A stretch of DNA of 64,000 nucleotides from Sinorhizobium americanum. GTDB taxonomy: Bacteria; Pseudomonadota; Alphaproteobacteria; Rhizobiales; Rhizobiaceae. Below the pieces are notes generated by a model. It made no database searches. It had not been told where the DNA came from and saw nothing but the letters and a program-made list of their open reading frames with translations. Shown here in pieces: positions 8,783 through 18,091 of this stretch. The stretch spans positions 1 to 64,000 of the forward strand of contig NZ_LNQC01000075.1 of NCBI RefSeq assembly GCF_001651855.1. Reading direction: 5' to 3'. Every line of letters begins with the position of its first letter. Position 1 is the stretch's first letter. The translations under genes and the position numbers were made by a program.

Positions 8783-9250
8783 ATGAGCATGAAAAGGCTG
8801 CCGTGGGAAGGCGGGTGCCGCTGCGGGCGGGTGCGCATCGAGGTCAGCGCTCCGCCGCTTGTCACCATGGCCTGCCATTGCACGGGGTGTCAGCGAATGA
8901 CGGCGAGCACTTACTCATTGAGCGTCGCAGTCCCGAGCGAAGGCTTCGCGGTAACCAAGGGGGACCCGGTGATCGGCGGACTGCACGGTGCGACGCGCCA
9001 CTATTTTTGCCCGCACTGCATGAGCTGGATGTTCACCCGCCCTGAAGGAATGGACTGGTTCGTGAACCTTCGCGCGACGATGCTCGACGACGCCAGCTGG
9101 TACACGCCCTTCATCGAAACCTGGACAAGCGAGAAATTGCCATGGGCGACCACGCCCGCCGTCCATAGTTACGAAACGATCCCGGCGATGGAGGAGTATG
9201 AGGACCTGTTGCAAGAATATGCGGAATGGGCCGGGAAGCCCGACTCGTAG
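8783..9250 (+). CDS. GFA (glutathione-dependent formaldehyde-activating-like) family protein
   Basis: A 155-residue protein. Zinc ligands are visible as [12 protein letters not shown] near residue 10, [12 protein letters not shown] around residue 32 and [10 protein letters not shown] around residue 78, the typical CxC, CxxC, CxxC layout of the GFA fold. The start is fixed by GGGAGG upstream. Most members of this family are of unknown substrate; formaldehyde activation should not be assumed. It follows the DUF924 gene by 83 nt. Confidence 0.85.
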   Translation: MSMKRLPWEGGCRCGRVRIEVSAPPLVTMACHCTGCQRMTASTYSLSVAVPSEGFAVTKGDPVIGGLHGATRHYFCPHCMSWMFTRPEGMDWFVNLRATMLDDASWYTPFIETWTSEKLPWATTPAVHSYETIPAMEEYEDLLQEYAEWAGKPDS

Positions 9251-9452
9251 AACGTCGCGTTGTCTGCGGAAGAGCGCCTCGTCTCGGACTTGGGTGCCGT
9301 GAAACAATTGTGAATTGGCGCCGATTCACGTAGAAATTCGTCGCCCAGCGCGGCTTTTGCATCTTTTTGCCGTCTTGCCTATGCACAGGGGACGAACTGA
9401 TCACGCAAGCGATTTTCGCCTGTGTGGCTCCCGGATTTCGAAGGATATCGAA

Positions 9453-12059
9453 TTGCATTCCGCTGCGAAACTGACCGTTCTCTCGATTGCCATTTCGTTC
9501 GTCGTGCTGACGCTCGCCGGCGGAGGCACGGCGACGGCCCAGCAGGCGGCGCAACCGCAACACGCCGCGCCCGCGACGCCGGCGGCTGCGCAGCCGCCCC
9601 AGCCGAGCCCGGAAGGGCAGCCAGCGCAACCCGCTCCGGCGGCGCGAGGCGAAGCCGACAACGCCCCGGCAGATGCTTCACCCTTGCTGCAGCAGGCGGA
9701 AGACCAGCTCGACCAGGCGGACCAAGAGCTTAAGCGGCTGGCCGATCGTGTCGGCGCCGCTGCCGATGACGATACGTTGCTTGCCGAACTCAAGGTGCAG
9801 GTCGACGAGCTGTCGAAGCAGATCATCTCGGCATCGGTGGCGACGCGGTCGCGTCTCGACGAAATCAAGGCGCGGCTTGCCGAGTTGGGCGATCCGCCGG
9901 GCGAGGGCCAGCCGCCCGAGGCGGCAATCGTCACCGAGGAGCGAAAGCGCCTGCTGGCCGAGCGCGGCGCCATCAACGCTCTGACCGGGAGAGCGGAAAA
10001 TCTTTCCGTTGAGGCCAGGAAGCTCGCCAACGGCATCACTGCCACCCGCCGCGCGCTGTTCTCCAACACCCTGCTGAAGCGCACCGAGGTTTCCGTGGCG
10101 ATGTTGAGCGAGGCGATCACGACCACGGCTGACGAGAGCAGGGCATTGTGGCGCAGCGTCAGCAGCTGGCTGACGTTTGCGTGGAACTACAAGCGCATTC
10201 CCTTCTTGACCGCGATCTTTCTTTCGCTCTGCGGGGCGATGATTTTTCTCGTCGGGGGCTATAGGCTTTTCTCGCCGTTCATTTTGCAGCACGAGGAGCA
10301 GGACGAGCCCACTTATTTCCGGCAGCTTTCGCTGGCGTTTTGGTCCACCCTTATACCGACGATGGCGCTGATCGCCTTCGCAGCCTCCAGCTATTTCTTT
10401 CTGAGCAGCTTCAATGTCCTGCGGCCGGACATAGCGCCCATCATTGCGGTCACGCTTGGCATGGGTGTCGCCGTTTTCTTCGTGACCAGGCTCGCGAGTG
10501 CCGTGCTTTCGCCGGCGCGCTCGAGCTGGCGTCTCGTGCGCGTTTCGGATCGCGGCGCACGCATGCTGATGGTGCCCATCTTCGCAATGGTGCTGGTCAA
10601 CGGTCTCGACTACTTGCTCGGAAGTATCAGCGATTCCCTCGGTTCGCCGGTCCTTCTGACCGTGGCCAAGAGCTTTCTCGCATCGATCATCATCGGGCTC
10701 ATTTTGATGGCGATGGCATGGATCCGCCCGACGCTCAGGCAGGACGAGCCGTTTGACGCACCGGGCCGTCCATGGCCGCGGGTCATTTCCGTATCGCTGC
10801 TGTTGTTGGGAGCAGGGCTGATTGCAATAGCCCTTGCCGGTTATGTCGGTCTGGCGCGGTTCATCGCCACCCAGATCATCGTCACCGGCGCCATCCTGGT
10901 GACGATGTATATCGGCATTCTCACCGGTCGGTCGGTGTCCAAACAGGGCGCCTTCGCGGAAACGGTTGGGGGACGCTATCTCGAGCGTCGCTTCAAGCTG
11001 GAACAGGTGGGGCTCGACCAGATCGGGCTTGTTGCCGGCCTCGGGATATATGCGCTCGTCGCGCTCTTCTTCATCCCGCTGATCCTGCTGCAATGGGGCT
11101 TTCAGATCGCGGATATCGAATCCTGGGTCTATCGGTTTGTTACAGAGATCAGGATCGGCACGATTACGATCTCGCTCGTCGGCCTTCTCGCGGGCGTGCT
11201 CTTCTTTGCGATTGGCTTCGTGCTCACGCGTTGGGTGCAGCGCTGGATCGACGGCAACGTCATGGCGCGCAGCCGCGTCGATGCCGGGGTGCGCAATTCC
11301 ATCCGCACCGGCATCGGCTATATCGGCGTCGGCCTTGCCGGCCTCATCGGCCTGTCGGCGGCGGGCATCGATCTCTCAAGCCTCGCTCTTGTCGCCGGTG
11401 CGCTCTCGCTCGGCGTCGGTTTCGGCCTGCAGAACATTGTCTCGAATTTCGTCTCGGGCCTGATCCTGCTTGTCGAACGGCCCTTCAAGGTCGGCGATTG
11501 GATCGTCAGCGGCACGACCGAGGGCTTCGTCCGGCGCATCTCCGTCCGCGCGACGGAGATCGAGACCTTCCAGCACCAGTCGATCATGATGCCGAACTCG
11601 CTGCTCATCAACGCGTCGGTCGGCAACTGGACGCATCGCAACAAGCTAGGGCGTTCCGAAATTTCCGTCACCCTCAGCTATGCCAGCGATCCGCGGCGGG
11701 TCATCGACGTGCTGCACGAAATCGCAGCCGCTCATCCGATGGTCCTCAAGAATCCGGCGCCCAATGTGGGCTTCACCGCCTTCGGCGACGAGCGCATGAC
11801 CTTCGAATTGCGCATCTATGTCGCCGACGTGCTTACGGCCGGCAACGTCCGCAACGACATTCGCGTCTCGATCTACGAGCGTTTCCGCGACGAGGAGATC
11901 GGCGCCCCATTCCCGGTGAAGGTGGAAGACACCACGCCGGAGGAAGCGACGCCATCCGACATCGAAATCCCCGCAGCTGAGGAAGAAAAAGCGGAAATTC
12001 AGCCGGAGGAGAGCGAGACGCGCCGCCGGTCCTTCGGAACGCGCAGCAGCCGCCGCTGA
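9453..12059 (+). CDS. Large mechanosensitive channel (DUF3772-MscS)
   Basis: About 868 residues. I chose the TTG at 9453, which follows AAGGA and places a signal peptide (LSIAISFVVLTLAGGGTATA) at the N-terminus; ATG starts at 9315 or 9381 would add a polar leader. A Pro/Ala/Gln-rich linker and a coiled-coil periplasmic DUF3772 region (~80-250) come next, then many membrane helices. The MscS pore and beta domain lie around 640-830 (GVGFGLQNIVSNFVSGLIL, VERPFKVGDWI). It would release solutes on hypo-osmotic shock. The C-terminus is acidic, then basic. Confidence 0.87.
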   Translation: MHSAAKLTVLSIAISFVVLTLAGGGTATAQQAAQPQHAAPATPAAAQPPQPSPEGQPAQPAPAARGEADNAPADASPLLQQAEDQLDQADQELKRLADRVGAAADDDTLLAELKVQVDELSKQIISASVATRSRLDEIKARLAELGDPPGEGQPPEAAIVTEERKRLLAERGAINALTGRAENLSVEARKLANGITATRRALFSNTLLKRTEVSVAMLSEAITTTADESRALWRSVSSWLTFAWNYKRIPFLTAIFLSLCGAMIFLVGGYRLFSPFILQHEEQDEPTYFRQLSLAFWSTLIPTMALIAFAASSYFFLSSFNVLRPDIAPIIAVTLGMGVAVFFVTRLASAVLSPARSSWRLVRVSDRGARMLMVPIFAMVLVNGLDYLLGSISDSLGSPVLLTVAKSFLASIIIGLILMAMAWIRPTLRQDEPFDAPGRPWPRVISVSLLLLGAGLIAIALAGYVGLARFIATQIIVTGAILVTMYIGILTGRSVSKQGAFAETVGGRYLERRFKLEQVGLDQIGLVAGLGIYALVALFFIPLILLQWGFQIADIESWVYRFVTEIRIGTITISLVGLLAGVLFFAIGFVLTRWVQRWIDGNVMARSRVDAGVRNSIRTGIGYIGVGLAGLIGLSAAGIDLSSLALVAGALSLGVGFGLQNIVSNFVSGLILLVERPFKVGDWIVSGTTEGFVRRISVRATEIETFQHQSIMMPNSLLINASVGNWTHRNKLGRSEISVTLSYASDPRRVIDVLHEIAAAHPMVLKNPAPNVGFTAFGDERMTFELRIYVADVLTAGNVRNDIRVSIYERFRDEEIGAPFPVKVEDTTPEEATPSDIEIPAAEEEKAEIQPEESETRRRSFGTRSSRR

Positions 12060-12290
12060 GGCGAATTTTGAAGGCTCGTCACCGGGGAGCCGGTTCGCGG
12101 AGGGCGTCGGTAGCAATTCAATGTGCTAAAGCGATCTTCGTGCGTTTGAAGAAGCACCGCGCTGTGTAGGCGACCTGCATCACCGGCACAGATGGCACGC
12201 TCCTTGGCGTTCCACAAAGTTGTCGTGTCGCTGCAGTAAGGGGAGCCGGCGCGTTCAGGCACCGGGTCCCAACAGGGTGACAACCCAACG

Positions 12291-12309
12291 GGGCGGCGCA
12301 AGGCCGCCC
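12291..12309 (-). terminator. GC-rich hairpin after the TerC gene
   Basis: GGGCGGC and GCCGCCC pair around a 5-nt loop, 14 nt beyond the stop of the TerC gene on the minus strand. No clear T-run follows, so termination strength is uncertain. Confidence 0.4.
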
Positions 12310-12322
12310 GATCGAAGCCGCT

Positions 12323-12955
12323 TTAGAGCCCGGCCATGGCCTGGGCGACCGGCGCGACGTGTGGCCATACCTCCAGGGCGCCGCGATAGATCATGTCGAG
12401 AGCGACGTAGAGAATGATTGCCAGACCGACATAGGCAATCCAATGGTAGCGGGCGAGCAGCTTGGCAATGAAGGTTGCCGCAACGCCCATCAAGGCGATG
12501 GAGAGCATGAGTCCGAAGACGAGGACGGTCGGATGCTCGCGTGCGGCGCCTGCGACCGCAAGCACGTTGTCGAGCGACATCGACACGTCTGCCACGACGA
12601 TCTGCGTCGCGGCCTGCCTGAATGTCTTCTTCGGCGCGTTGGCGGCGTCCAATCCGAGTTCTTCATGGCCGCCCGAACGGATCTCGCGCCACATTTTCCA
12701 GCAGACCCAAAGCAGGAGAATGCCGCCGGCGAGGAGAAGCCCGATGATAGCCAGAAGCTGAACCGTGAAGGCCGCGAGCACGATACGAAGTACGGTCGCC
12801 GCAATAATGCCGACGAGAATGGCCTTCTTGCGTTGCTCTATCGGCAGGCCCGCTGCCGCGAGGCCGATCACGACGGCGTTGTCCCCGGCAAGCACGAGGT
12901 CGATGACGATAACTTGCATAAGCGCCAATAGTCCGGCGGACGTGAAAATCTCCAT
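12323..12955 (-). CDS. TerC/YjbE family integral membrane protein
   Basis: A 210-residue protein with about seven membrane helices. Two conserved acidic motifs of the TerC family are visible: VIDLVLAGDNAVVIGLA near residue 20 and VVADVSMSLDNVLAVAGAA near residue 130. Bacterial members are linked to metal (Mn) export and tellurite resistance. I took the inner start MEIFTSAG rather than the basic 20-residue leader at 13015, because it begins with the first helix. It is convergent with the MscS gene. Confidence 0.88.
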   Translation of the reverse strand: MEIFTSAGLLALMQVIVIDLVLAGDNAVVIGLAAAGLPIEQRKKAILVGIIAATVLRIVLAAFTVQLLAIIGLLLAGGILLLWVCWKMWREIRSGGHEELGLDAANAPKKTFRQAATQIVVADVSMSLDNVLAVAGAAREHPTVLVFGLMLSIALMGVAATFIAKLLARYHWIAYVGLAIILYVALDMIYRGALEVWPHVAPVAQAMAGL

Positions 12956-13326
12956 AAGCGGTAATCCTTGTATACCCTGATCCCCGAAAACGCCGGGCCG
13001 GCGTCGCAAACGCATAGACCGTCAACAATCGCCGGATCAAGGGGCAGGGGGAGATCTCGTCCAAAGATATTGCGGAGATCGGCAAATTGCCGCCGCGTCC
13101 GGCTCCGGTCCCCGTGTCGAAGAACACGATACAAGCTGCCGGCCTTCGTCCTTCTGAACGACAGCTCAACGCGCCATTCAGCGCCTATTCAGCAGTTCTC
13201 TCATAAAAAGCATGCAATTCAACCGGCCATTGTCTAGGTTGGCGTGGGCTGAAGGGGGGCCGGTAGTTTTTGCCACGGGGCGAAAGGGTGACCGGCCAAA
13301 GGGGGCGGCGCGCGGGTAGCGCGCCG
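12956..13326. other. 371-nt intergenic stretch
   Basis: Divergent leader between the TerC gene (minus) and the small secreted protein (plus). Short reading frames here lack ribosome sites and family features. I looked for a yybP-ykoY-type Mn riboswitch before the TerC gene and could not recognise one. Confidence 0.4.
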
Positions 13327-13596
13327 ATGGCGATGAAGACAGTTGTTGCTGCCTTGCTTTGCAGCATGTTTGCCGCTGGCGTCGCGAATGCTGCAATGGT
13401 GACCAACAAGGATGGCGAATCCGCCATATTGGTGATCGTCGAGGGAGAAAGCCGGATAGAGGTGGTCGTCGATTCCGGCGCTACGGAAATGATCTGCCCG
13501 AGCGGCTGCTTCGTGACCGCTCCGAGCGGCGACCATATTGGCCTTCAAGGCGACGAGACCATCGAAATCGTCAACGGCTCCGTTGTGGTGAAGTAA
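13327..13596 (+). CDS. Small secreted hypothetical protein
   Basis: An 89-residue protein with a clear signal peptide (MKTVVAALLCSMFAAGVANA) followed by a beta-rich, acidic mature part with two Cys (ATEMICPSGCFVTAPSG) that could form a disulfide. Function unknown; probably periplasmic. Starts at 13327 and 13333 are both possible. A hairpin terminator follows at 13619. Confidence 0.65.
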   Translation: MAMKTVVAALLCSMFAAGVANAAMVTNKDGESAILVIVEGESRIEVVVDSGATEMICPSGCFVTAPSGDHIGLQGDETIEIVNGSVVVK

Positions 13597-13618
13597 TGGA
13601 GCAGCCGGTCGCGTGAAG

Positions 13619-13644
13619 GCGGCGGGACCGTGGTGCCCCGCCGC
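13619..13644 (+). terminator. Hairpin terminator
   Basis: GCGGCGGG pairs with CCCGCCGC, followed by TCCTTAA. It lies between two convergent genes (13596 plus, 13676 minus) and may serve both. Confidence 0.5.
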
Positions 13645-13675
13645 TCCTTAATGCTGGACAATTGTGTCCAATGGC

Positions 13676-14098
13676 TCAGGCGTGGTGAGCGCTGACTGCC
13701 TTGACCAATTCGCCTGCCAATTGCTGGCTGGTGCAGTGGGAAATGTCGCCCAGCGACAGCATGCCGACCATGCGCTTGTCATCGTTGATCACCGGCAGCC
13801 GCCGGATCTTCTTCGACTCCATCAGGTGAATGGCGTCTTCGACGGATTCATTGGTGCGGCAATAGACGATCTCCCTGGTCATAACGTCGCGAGCCGTCAG
13901 CGAGGAGACGTCGCGGCCGTTCGCCAATGCACGCAGAGTGAGATCGCGATCGGTTACCATTCCGATCAAGCGATCGTTCTCGCCGACCGGCAGCGCGCCG
14001 ATGTCTTCCTCCTTCATGATCCGCGCGATGGTTCGCAGATCCGCTTCCGGGCCGATCCAACGAACACCGGAATGCATCGCTTCTTCGGTTCTCATCAT
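13676..14098 (-). CDS. Two-CBS-domain protein
   Basis: A 140-residue protein made almost only of a CBS pair: residues ~5-65 (DLRTIARIMKEEDIGALPV, GMVTDRDLTLRAL) and ~72-130 (TNESVEDAIHLMESKKIRRL, LSLGDISH). Such stand-alone cytosolic Bateman modules bind adenosine nucleotides and often respond to stress or energy state. The first reading starts nine residues earlier at 14125; the inner MMRTEEAM start sits just downstream of a GGAGG-like site. Confidence 0.85.
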   Translation of the reverse strand: MMRTEEAMHSGVRWIGPEADLRTIARIMKEEDIGALPVGENDRLIGMVTDRDLTLRALANGRDVSSLTARDVMTREIVYCRTNESVEDAIHLMESKKIRRLPVINDDKRMVGMLSLGDISHCTSQQLAGELVKAVSAHHA

Positions 14099-14232
14099 AT
14101 CCTCCCTTGCTATACTCAGCCGCATTACACGCCTGAAACATGGCCAATCGTTGGAATCCGGTGTTTCGATGCGAATTCGGCACGAACTTTACACGTTCGT
14201 GGAAAAGATGCGGTCCACAGTCGCGAAATCGC

Positions 14233-14892
14233 TCACGTCAATTTTCGTCGCCGTTCGAGTTCCGCTTCGGATGGCTGATCGAATTCGAATGAACCGGTGA
14301 CGACCGGTCCTCCGCGGATATATTTGTTGACCGTGACGCCGGTTCCGGAGACCTTCGAACTTACCAGTTTCAACGCCATCGGTGCTGCGCCTTCGCCGAA
14401 CAGCCTCTTCCCCTTTCCGAGAATGACGGGAAAGTACGAGATATACATCTCGTCCACCAGGTCATGGCGGAAAAGGGTCTGGAGGAAATCGGTCGAGCCC
14501 TGCGTCAGCAGGTCCGGTCCTTGCTCAGCTTTCAGTTCTTGCAGTGTAGCAAGCACGTCGTTGCCCAATGTCTGGCTGTTCTTCCAGTCGAGCTTCAGGT
14601 CCGGATTGCGCGTCGCGACGTATTTGGTGATGCGGTCGAACAATGAGCCGATCGGGTCGTCCGCGCCGGCATAGGGCCAATGCGCCGCGAAGATGTCATA
14701 GGTCTTCCGGCCAAGCAGAAGGTCAAACGGCTTGGCGAACATCTCGTCCACCGCTTGTCCCATGGCCTCGTCGAAATAGGGGAAGGCCCAGCCGCCATAT
14801 TTGAAGCCGCCGACGGGATCTTCGTGCGGTCCGCCCGGCGCCTGCATGATTCCGTCCAGACTTACGAATGCGCCAACGATGATCTTTCTCAT
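14233..14892 (-). CDS. Dihydrofolate reductase family protein (RibD C-terminal fold)
   Basis: A 219-residue protein. N-terminus RKIIVGAFVSLDGIMQAPGG, then LLLGRKTYDIFAAHWP near residue 60 and LTQGSTDFLQTLF near residue 130 are typical of stand-alone RibD_C/YyaP-like reductases, which bind NADPH. The physiological substrate of this group is not known, and it is probably not the housekeeping DHFR. An AGGAGAG site precedes the start. Single gene. Confidence 0.87.
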   Translation of the reverse strand: MRKIIVGAFVSLDGIMQAPGGPHEDPVGGFKYGGWAFPYFDEAMGQAVDEMFAKPFDLLLGRKTYDIFAAHWPYAGADDPIGSLFDRITKYVATRNPDLKLDWKNSQTLGNDVLATLQELKAEQGPDLLTQGSTDFLQTLFRHDLVDEMYISYFPVILGKGKRLFGEGAAPMALKLVSSKVSGTGVTVNKYIRGGPVVTGSFEFDQPSEAELERRRKLT

Positions 14893-15000
14893 TATCGCTC
14901 TCTCCTTAGTCGCCTCCTGATATCGACTAAGACGGATGGTGGGGGCTGATTCCGACAGCCGCCAGCGACAATTTCGGCCTAACTTCGAAAATCGATCAGG

Positions 15001-15243
15001 TCAGTCCTCATGATAAAAATAGCGGCGCCATTCGCCTTCGCCCCCATGGCGCCCTTCGCGATAAGTCCGGCGCCAGACGCGGCGTTCGCAATAGCCGTCC
15101 TCGCAGTAGGTGTCGACGATCCGCTCGTTGACGACTCCGTTGTTGGATGAACTGTTCGAGCTCGTGTTCGACGATTGACTGCCGGCCTCGGCATTTTCGG
15201 TTGTCATTGCCGCGGCGACAAGTAGAAACGGCAGGATACGCAT
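15001..15243 (-). CDS. Small secreted hypothetical protein
   Basis: An 80-residue protein; the start at 15243 follows GGAGGAAG and gives a signal peptide (ILPFLLVAAAMTTENAEA). The mature part has a Ser/Asn-rich linker, then a Cys pair (DTYCEDGYCERRVWRR) and a basic, aromatic tail. Function unknown; periplasmic by inference. Confidence 0.6.
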   Translation of the reverse strand: MRILPFLLVAAAMTTENAEAGSQSSNTSSNSSSNNGVVNERIVDTYCEDGYCERRVWRRTYREGRHGGEGEWRRYFYHED

Positions 15244-15337
15244 GGCTTCCTCCTTCACTCCCGCCAGAGTGGGCCTCCGAGCCTGAACGTCCACTGAACG
15301 ATGGACTCCAGGTGCGGCACCTTTCTCAGTCGCGGCC

Positions 15338-16747
15338 TCACGGAATAGCGAAGATGCTGATCTCGTTGGCAATGCCGCGCAGGGTGACATTGTGCGACAT
15401 CGGGCTCAGACCCCGATCCGAAAGCAGGTTGGAGGCCCGCGGGTCTTCGAGCACCGAGCCGGTTGCGAAGATCTCGCGCGACGTGGCCAAGTGCTGGACG
15501 CGCGAGGCGATGTTGACGGTCTGGCCGAAATAGTCTTGCCGCTCGTTCAAATTGACGGCTATGCACGGCCCTTCGTGGATGCCGATCTTCAGGAGCAGGT
15601 CCTCGCTGCCGCGTTCGTCGTTGAGCGTACGCATGCCGTCGCGCATCCGCATGGCCGCGGCGACCGCCCGGTCAGGTGTCGGAAAGGTCGCCATCACAGC
15701 GTCGCCGATCGTCTTGACGACGGCGCCCGCCTCGGACGCAACGATCTCGTTTAGAACGCGGAAATGCGCCCGCACCAGATCGAATGCGGCTAGATCGCCG
15801 ACCCGCTCGTAGAGCTCGGTCGAACCGCGCAGATCGGTGAAAAGGAAGGTAAGGCTGGTGATCTTCAGTCGTTGATCGACGTCGAGCATGTCGGTGCGGT
15901 AGATGTCGCGGAAGGTCTGGTTGGAGAGCAGCCGCTTGGCGGTCAGGAACGGCCGCCGGCGGCCGAGCATGCCGTGCAGCGTCTCGTTGGCCATGCAGAC
16001 CGAGGGGAGGGTGCGGACCTCCGCATGGTTTTCCACCTGGATGCGAAGCGGGCCGGGCTGCATCTTCAGCGTTTCGGCATGCCGGTGCGCGCGGTCGAAG
16101 ACGAGGGAAAGGTTCCGCCGCTCCCTGGTCGGCTCGCCGCTGACATCCAGGAACTGCGCCGCATGCGTCACCGGCTCGAAGACGATGACGAATTCCGCCG
16201 GCAGTTGCAGCGAGATGACCGCCTTTTCGCCCGGCGGCAATTCCAGCGTTTCGATCATGAACTCGTCGAATTTCTCCTCGTAGTCGTTCTCGGGCAGATC
16301 GATCCCGGAACCCCAATACATCTGGCGGAAGTATTCGAGCGGCGCCAGCTCGTGCGGATTGTGTGCCTCGATGTGCCGCACGCGCGGGCTCACCGTGAAG
16401 GTCACCTCGACCATTTCGTCGAGGGTTGGCTCGTATCCGGCAGCACAGAGCGCACAGGTGTATTCGGTGCTCTGCACCGTCTTCAACGAGGTATTGGCAT
16501 CGAGCACGCCGCCGCAGCCGGGGCAGAGGACATTCCAGGAAAGTTCGAAAATGCCGAGCCGGGAGGCGTGCAGGAAGCCTGCAATCGCTTCTTCTTCCTC
16601 GAGCCCCTCGGCGCTGGCAAAGGCGAGTGCATTGATGCGGCAGAGCTTGCGATCCGGCCCATCGCGAACGAGCTGCTCGAAGGCATCAGCGACCTCCGGC
16701 TTCACAGACTGGCGCAGCACTTCGAATAGCGTCTGAGCTTCACCCAT
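15338..16747 (-). CDS. Class III adenylate/guanylate cyclase with zinc-ribbon-like sensory region
   Basis: A 469-residue soluble protein. Residues ~1-270 are a DUF5939-like sensory part with a Cys4 knuckle (VLCPGCGGVLD about residue 75, YTCALCAAG about 97). The catalytic domain is at ~295-460: LTFLFTDLRGSTELYERVGD carries the first metal Asp, KTIGDAVMATFPTP the second, and GQTVNIASRVQ the transition-state region. It should make cAMP (or cGMP) from ATP (GTP). Rhizobia of this group have many such cyclases. Confidence 0.88.
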   Translation of the reverse strand: MGEAQTLFEVLRQSVKPEVADAFEQLVRDGPDRKLCRINALAFASAEGLEEEEAIAGFLHASRLGIFELSWNVLCPGCGGVLDANTSLKTVQSTEYTCALCAAGYEPTLDEMVEVTFTVSPRVRHIEAHNPHELAPLEYFRQMYWGSGIDLPENDYEEKFDEFMIETLELPPGEKAVISLQLPAEFVIVFEPVTHAAQFLDVSGEPTRERRNLSLVFDRAHRHAETLKMQPGPLRIQVENHAEVRTLPSVCMANETLHGMLGRRRPFLTAKRLLSNQTFRDIYRTDMLDVDQRLKITSLTFLFTDLRGSTELYERVGDLAAFDLVRAHFRVLNEIVASEAGAVVKTIGDAVMATFPTPDRAVAAAMRMRDGMRTLNDERGSEDLLLKIGIHEGPCIAVNLNERQDYFGQTVNIASRVQHLATSREIFATGSVLEDPRASNLLSDRGLSPMSHNVTLRGIANEISIFAIP

Positions 16748-16979
16748 GGCGGCATTCTATACGGAAACTGCCGCACGGTCAGGCGATTTGTCTTGCCTAA
16801 AAGAGCGCGAGTAGCAGCTCCGCGAAACGGGGCTCGGTCATGCTTTTGCCGGCAAGGTGAGGGTAGCCTTATCCGCAAGCTTTACTGCGGCGCTTCACCC
16901 GCGAAGCCTCCCATTAACACCCGATAAAGTCTCTTGCCCTACGATGCTTTCGGGGAACACTCTTTCACATAGGCGATCA

Positions 16980-17813
16980 ATGTCATTCTTCGGCGTTTCC
17001 GGAATGTATTATTCCGGCGAATCCCTTGGCGAGCACCGCATTGTGCTTGCCGAGGACTCCAACCTGTTCTCAGCGATGGTTTCGAAACGACTGAAGGAGT
17101 TGTTCGATATCGACGTGATCGTCTGCCGCGATTACGAGGATTTGCAGTTCGCCGTTGAGAATGCGTCCTTTCCAGCCTCGCTTGCCATTTCCAACATCAA
17201 CCTGCCGGGTGCTGAGAACGGCGAGGCGCTCAACTATCTGATCGACATGAGCGTGCCAACGGTTGTCTTCACCGGTTCCTTCCAGGAAAAGACGCGCGAG
17301 GCGATTCTCGCCAAGGACATCGTCGACTATGTGATCAAGGACAGCGTCTTCGCGGTCGATATGCTGGCAGAATCGGTCTGCCGATTCCTCACCAACCAGA
17401 AGCATCACGTGCTGATCGTCGATGACAGCCCGACCGCGCGGGCGCTGCTGACAACGCAGCTGAAGCGCTACAATTTTCGCACCAGCTCGGCCGAAAGCGG
17501 GGCGGCGGCGCTGGAGATCCTCAAGAAAAGTCCCGATATTGCGCTGGTCATCACCGACTACAACATGCCGGACATCGACGGGTTTGAGCTGACGCGCCGA
17601 ATCCGCTCGGCCCACGGACCGCATCAGTTGCGCATCATCGGCGTCTCATCGTCGACCAACCGCTTGCTTTCCGCACGCTTCCTCAAGGCCGGCGGTAATG
17701 ATTTCGTCGTGCGTCCCTTCGTCAACGAGGAGTTCTATTGCCGCGTCAACCAGAATCTCGACACCTTGACGAAAATCAAGACTTTGAGCGAAAGAGTGAA
17801 AATACCCGCCTGA
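16980..17813 (+). CDS. Double-receiver response regulator with degenerate first receiver
   Basis: A 277-residue protein of two REC domains and no output domain. REC1 (~18-135) has the acidic pair (IVLAEDSN) and Lys (VIKDS), but the phosphoacceptor Asp is Asn (LAISNINLPG). REC2 (~142-262) has DD (LIVDDSPTA) and the acceptor Asp (LVITDYNMPDIDG). Its architecture mirrors the first half of the GGDEF regulator downstream at 18092. I used the start at 16980 (MSFFGVSG); upstream sequence is not coding-like. It may act as a phosphate sink or partner in c-di-GMP control. Confidence 0.82.
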   Translation: MSFFGVSGMYYSGESLGEHRIVLAEDSNLFSAMVSKRLKELFDIDVIVCRDYEDLQFAVENASFPASLAISNINLPGAENGEALNYLIDMSVPTVVFTGSFQEKTREAILAKDIVDYVIKDSVFAVDMLAESVCRFLTNQKHHVLIVDDSPTARALLTTQLKRYNFRTSSAESGAAALEILKKSPDIALVITDYNMPDIDGFELTRRIRSAHGPHQLRIIGVSSSTNRLLSARFLKAGGNDFVVRPFVNEEFYCRVNQNLDTLTKIKTLSERVKIPA

Positions 17814-18091
17814 CGCTCGCGCGAATTTTCAAGCAAGCGGTTGAAATTCCATGCTGGTGGTTGCTGCGTTAACGAAATTGCAACCGGCAACCCGTTCAAT
17901 CGCGACATAATGAACTGGGGAATTCCCAGATAGGCGCAGCTCACCGAGGGGCTTCGGTGACGGTGCGAATGGGCGCAAGTGCATATTGGGTCACGGGGCT
18001 CCGCCGCAGAGTCGGATCGCGCAGAGGCAAGAAACCTCGGCGTCGCTGCGACTGGGAACGAGCTGCCGCAGGGGATGGGGTTGCAGGGGTC

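Noticed and set aside
9678-11093. 471-residue minus-strand reading inside the MscS gene
   Set aside because: Low-complexity, charged sequence antisense to a certain gene.
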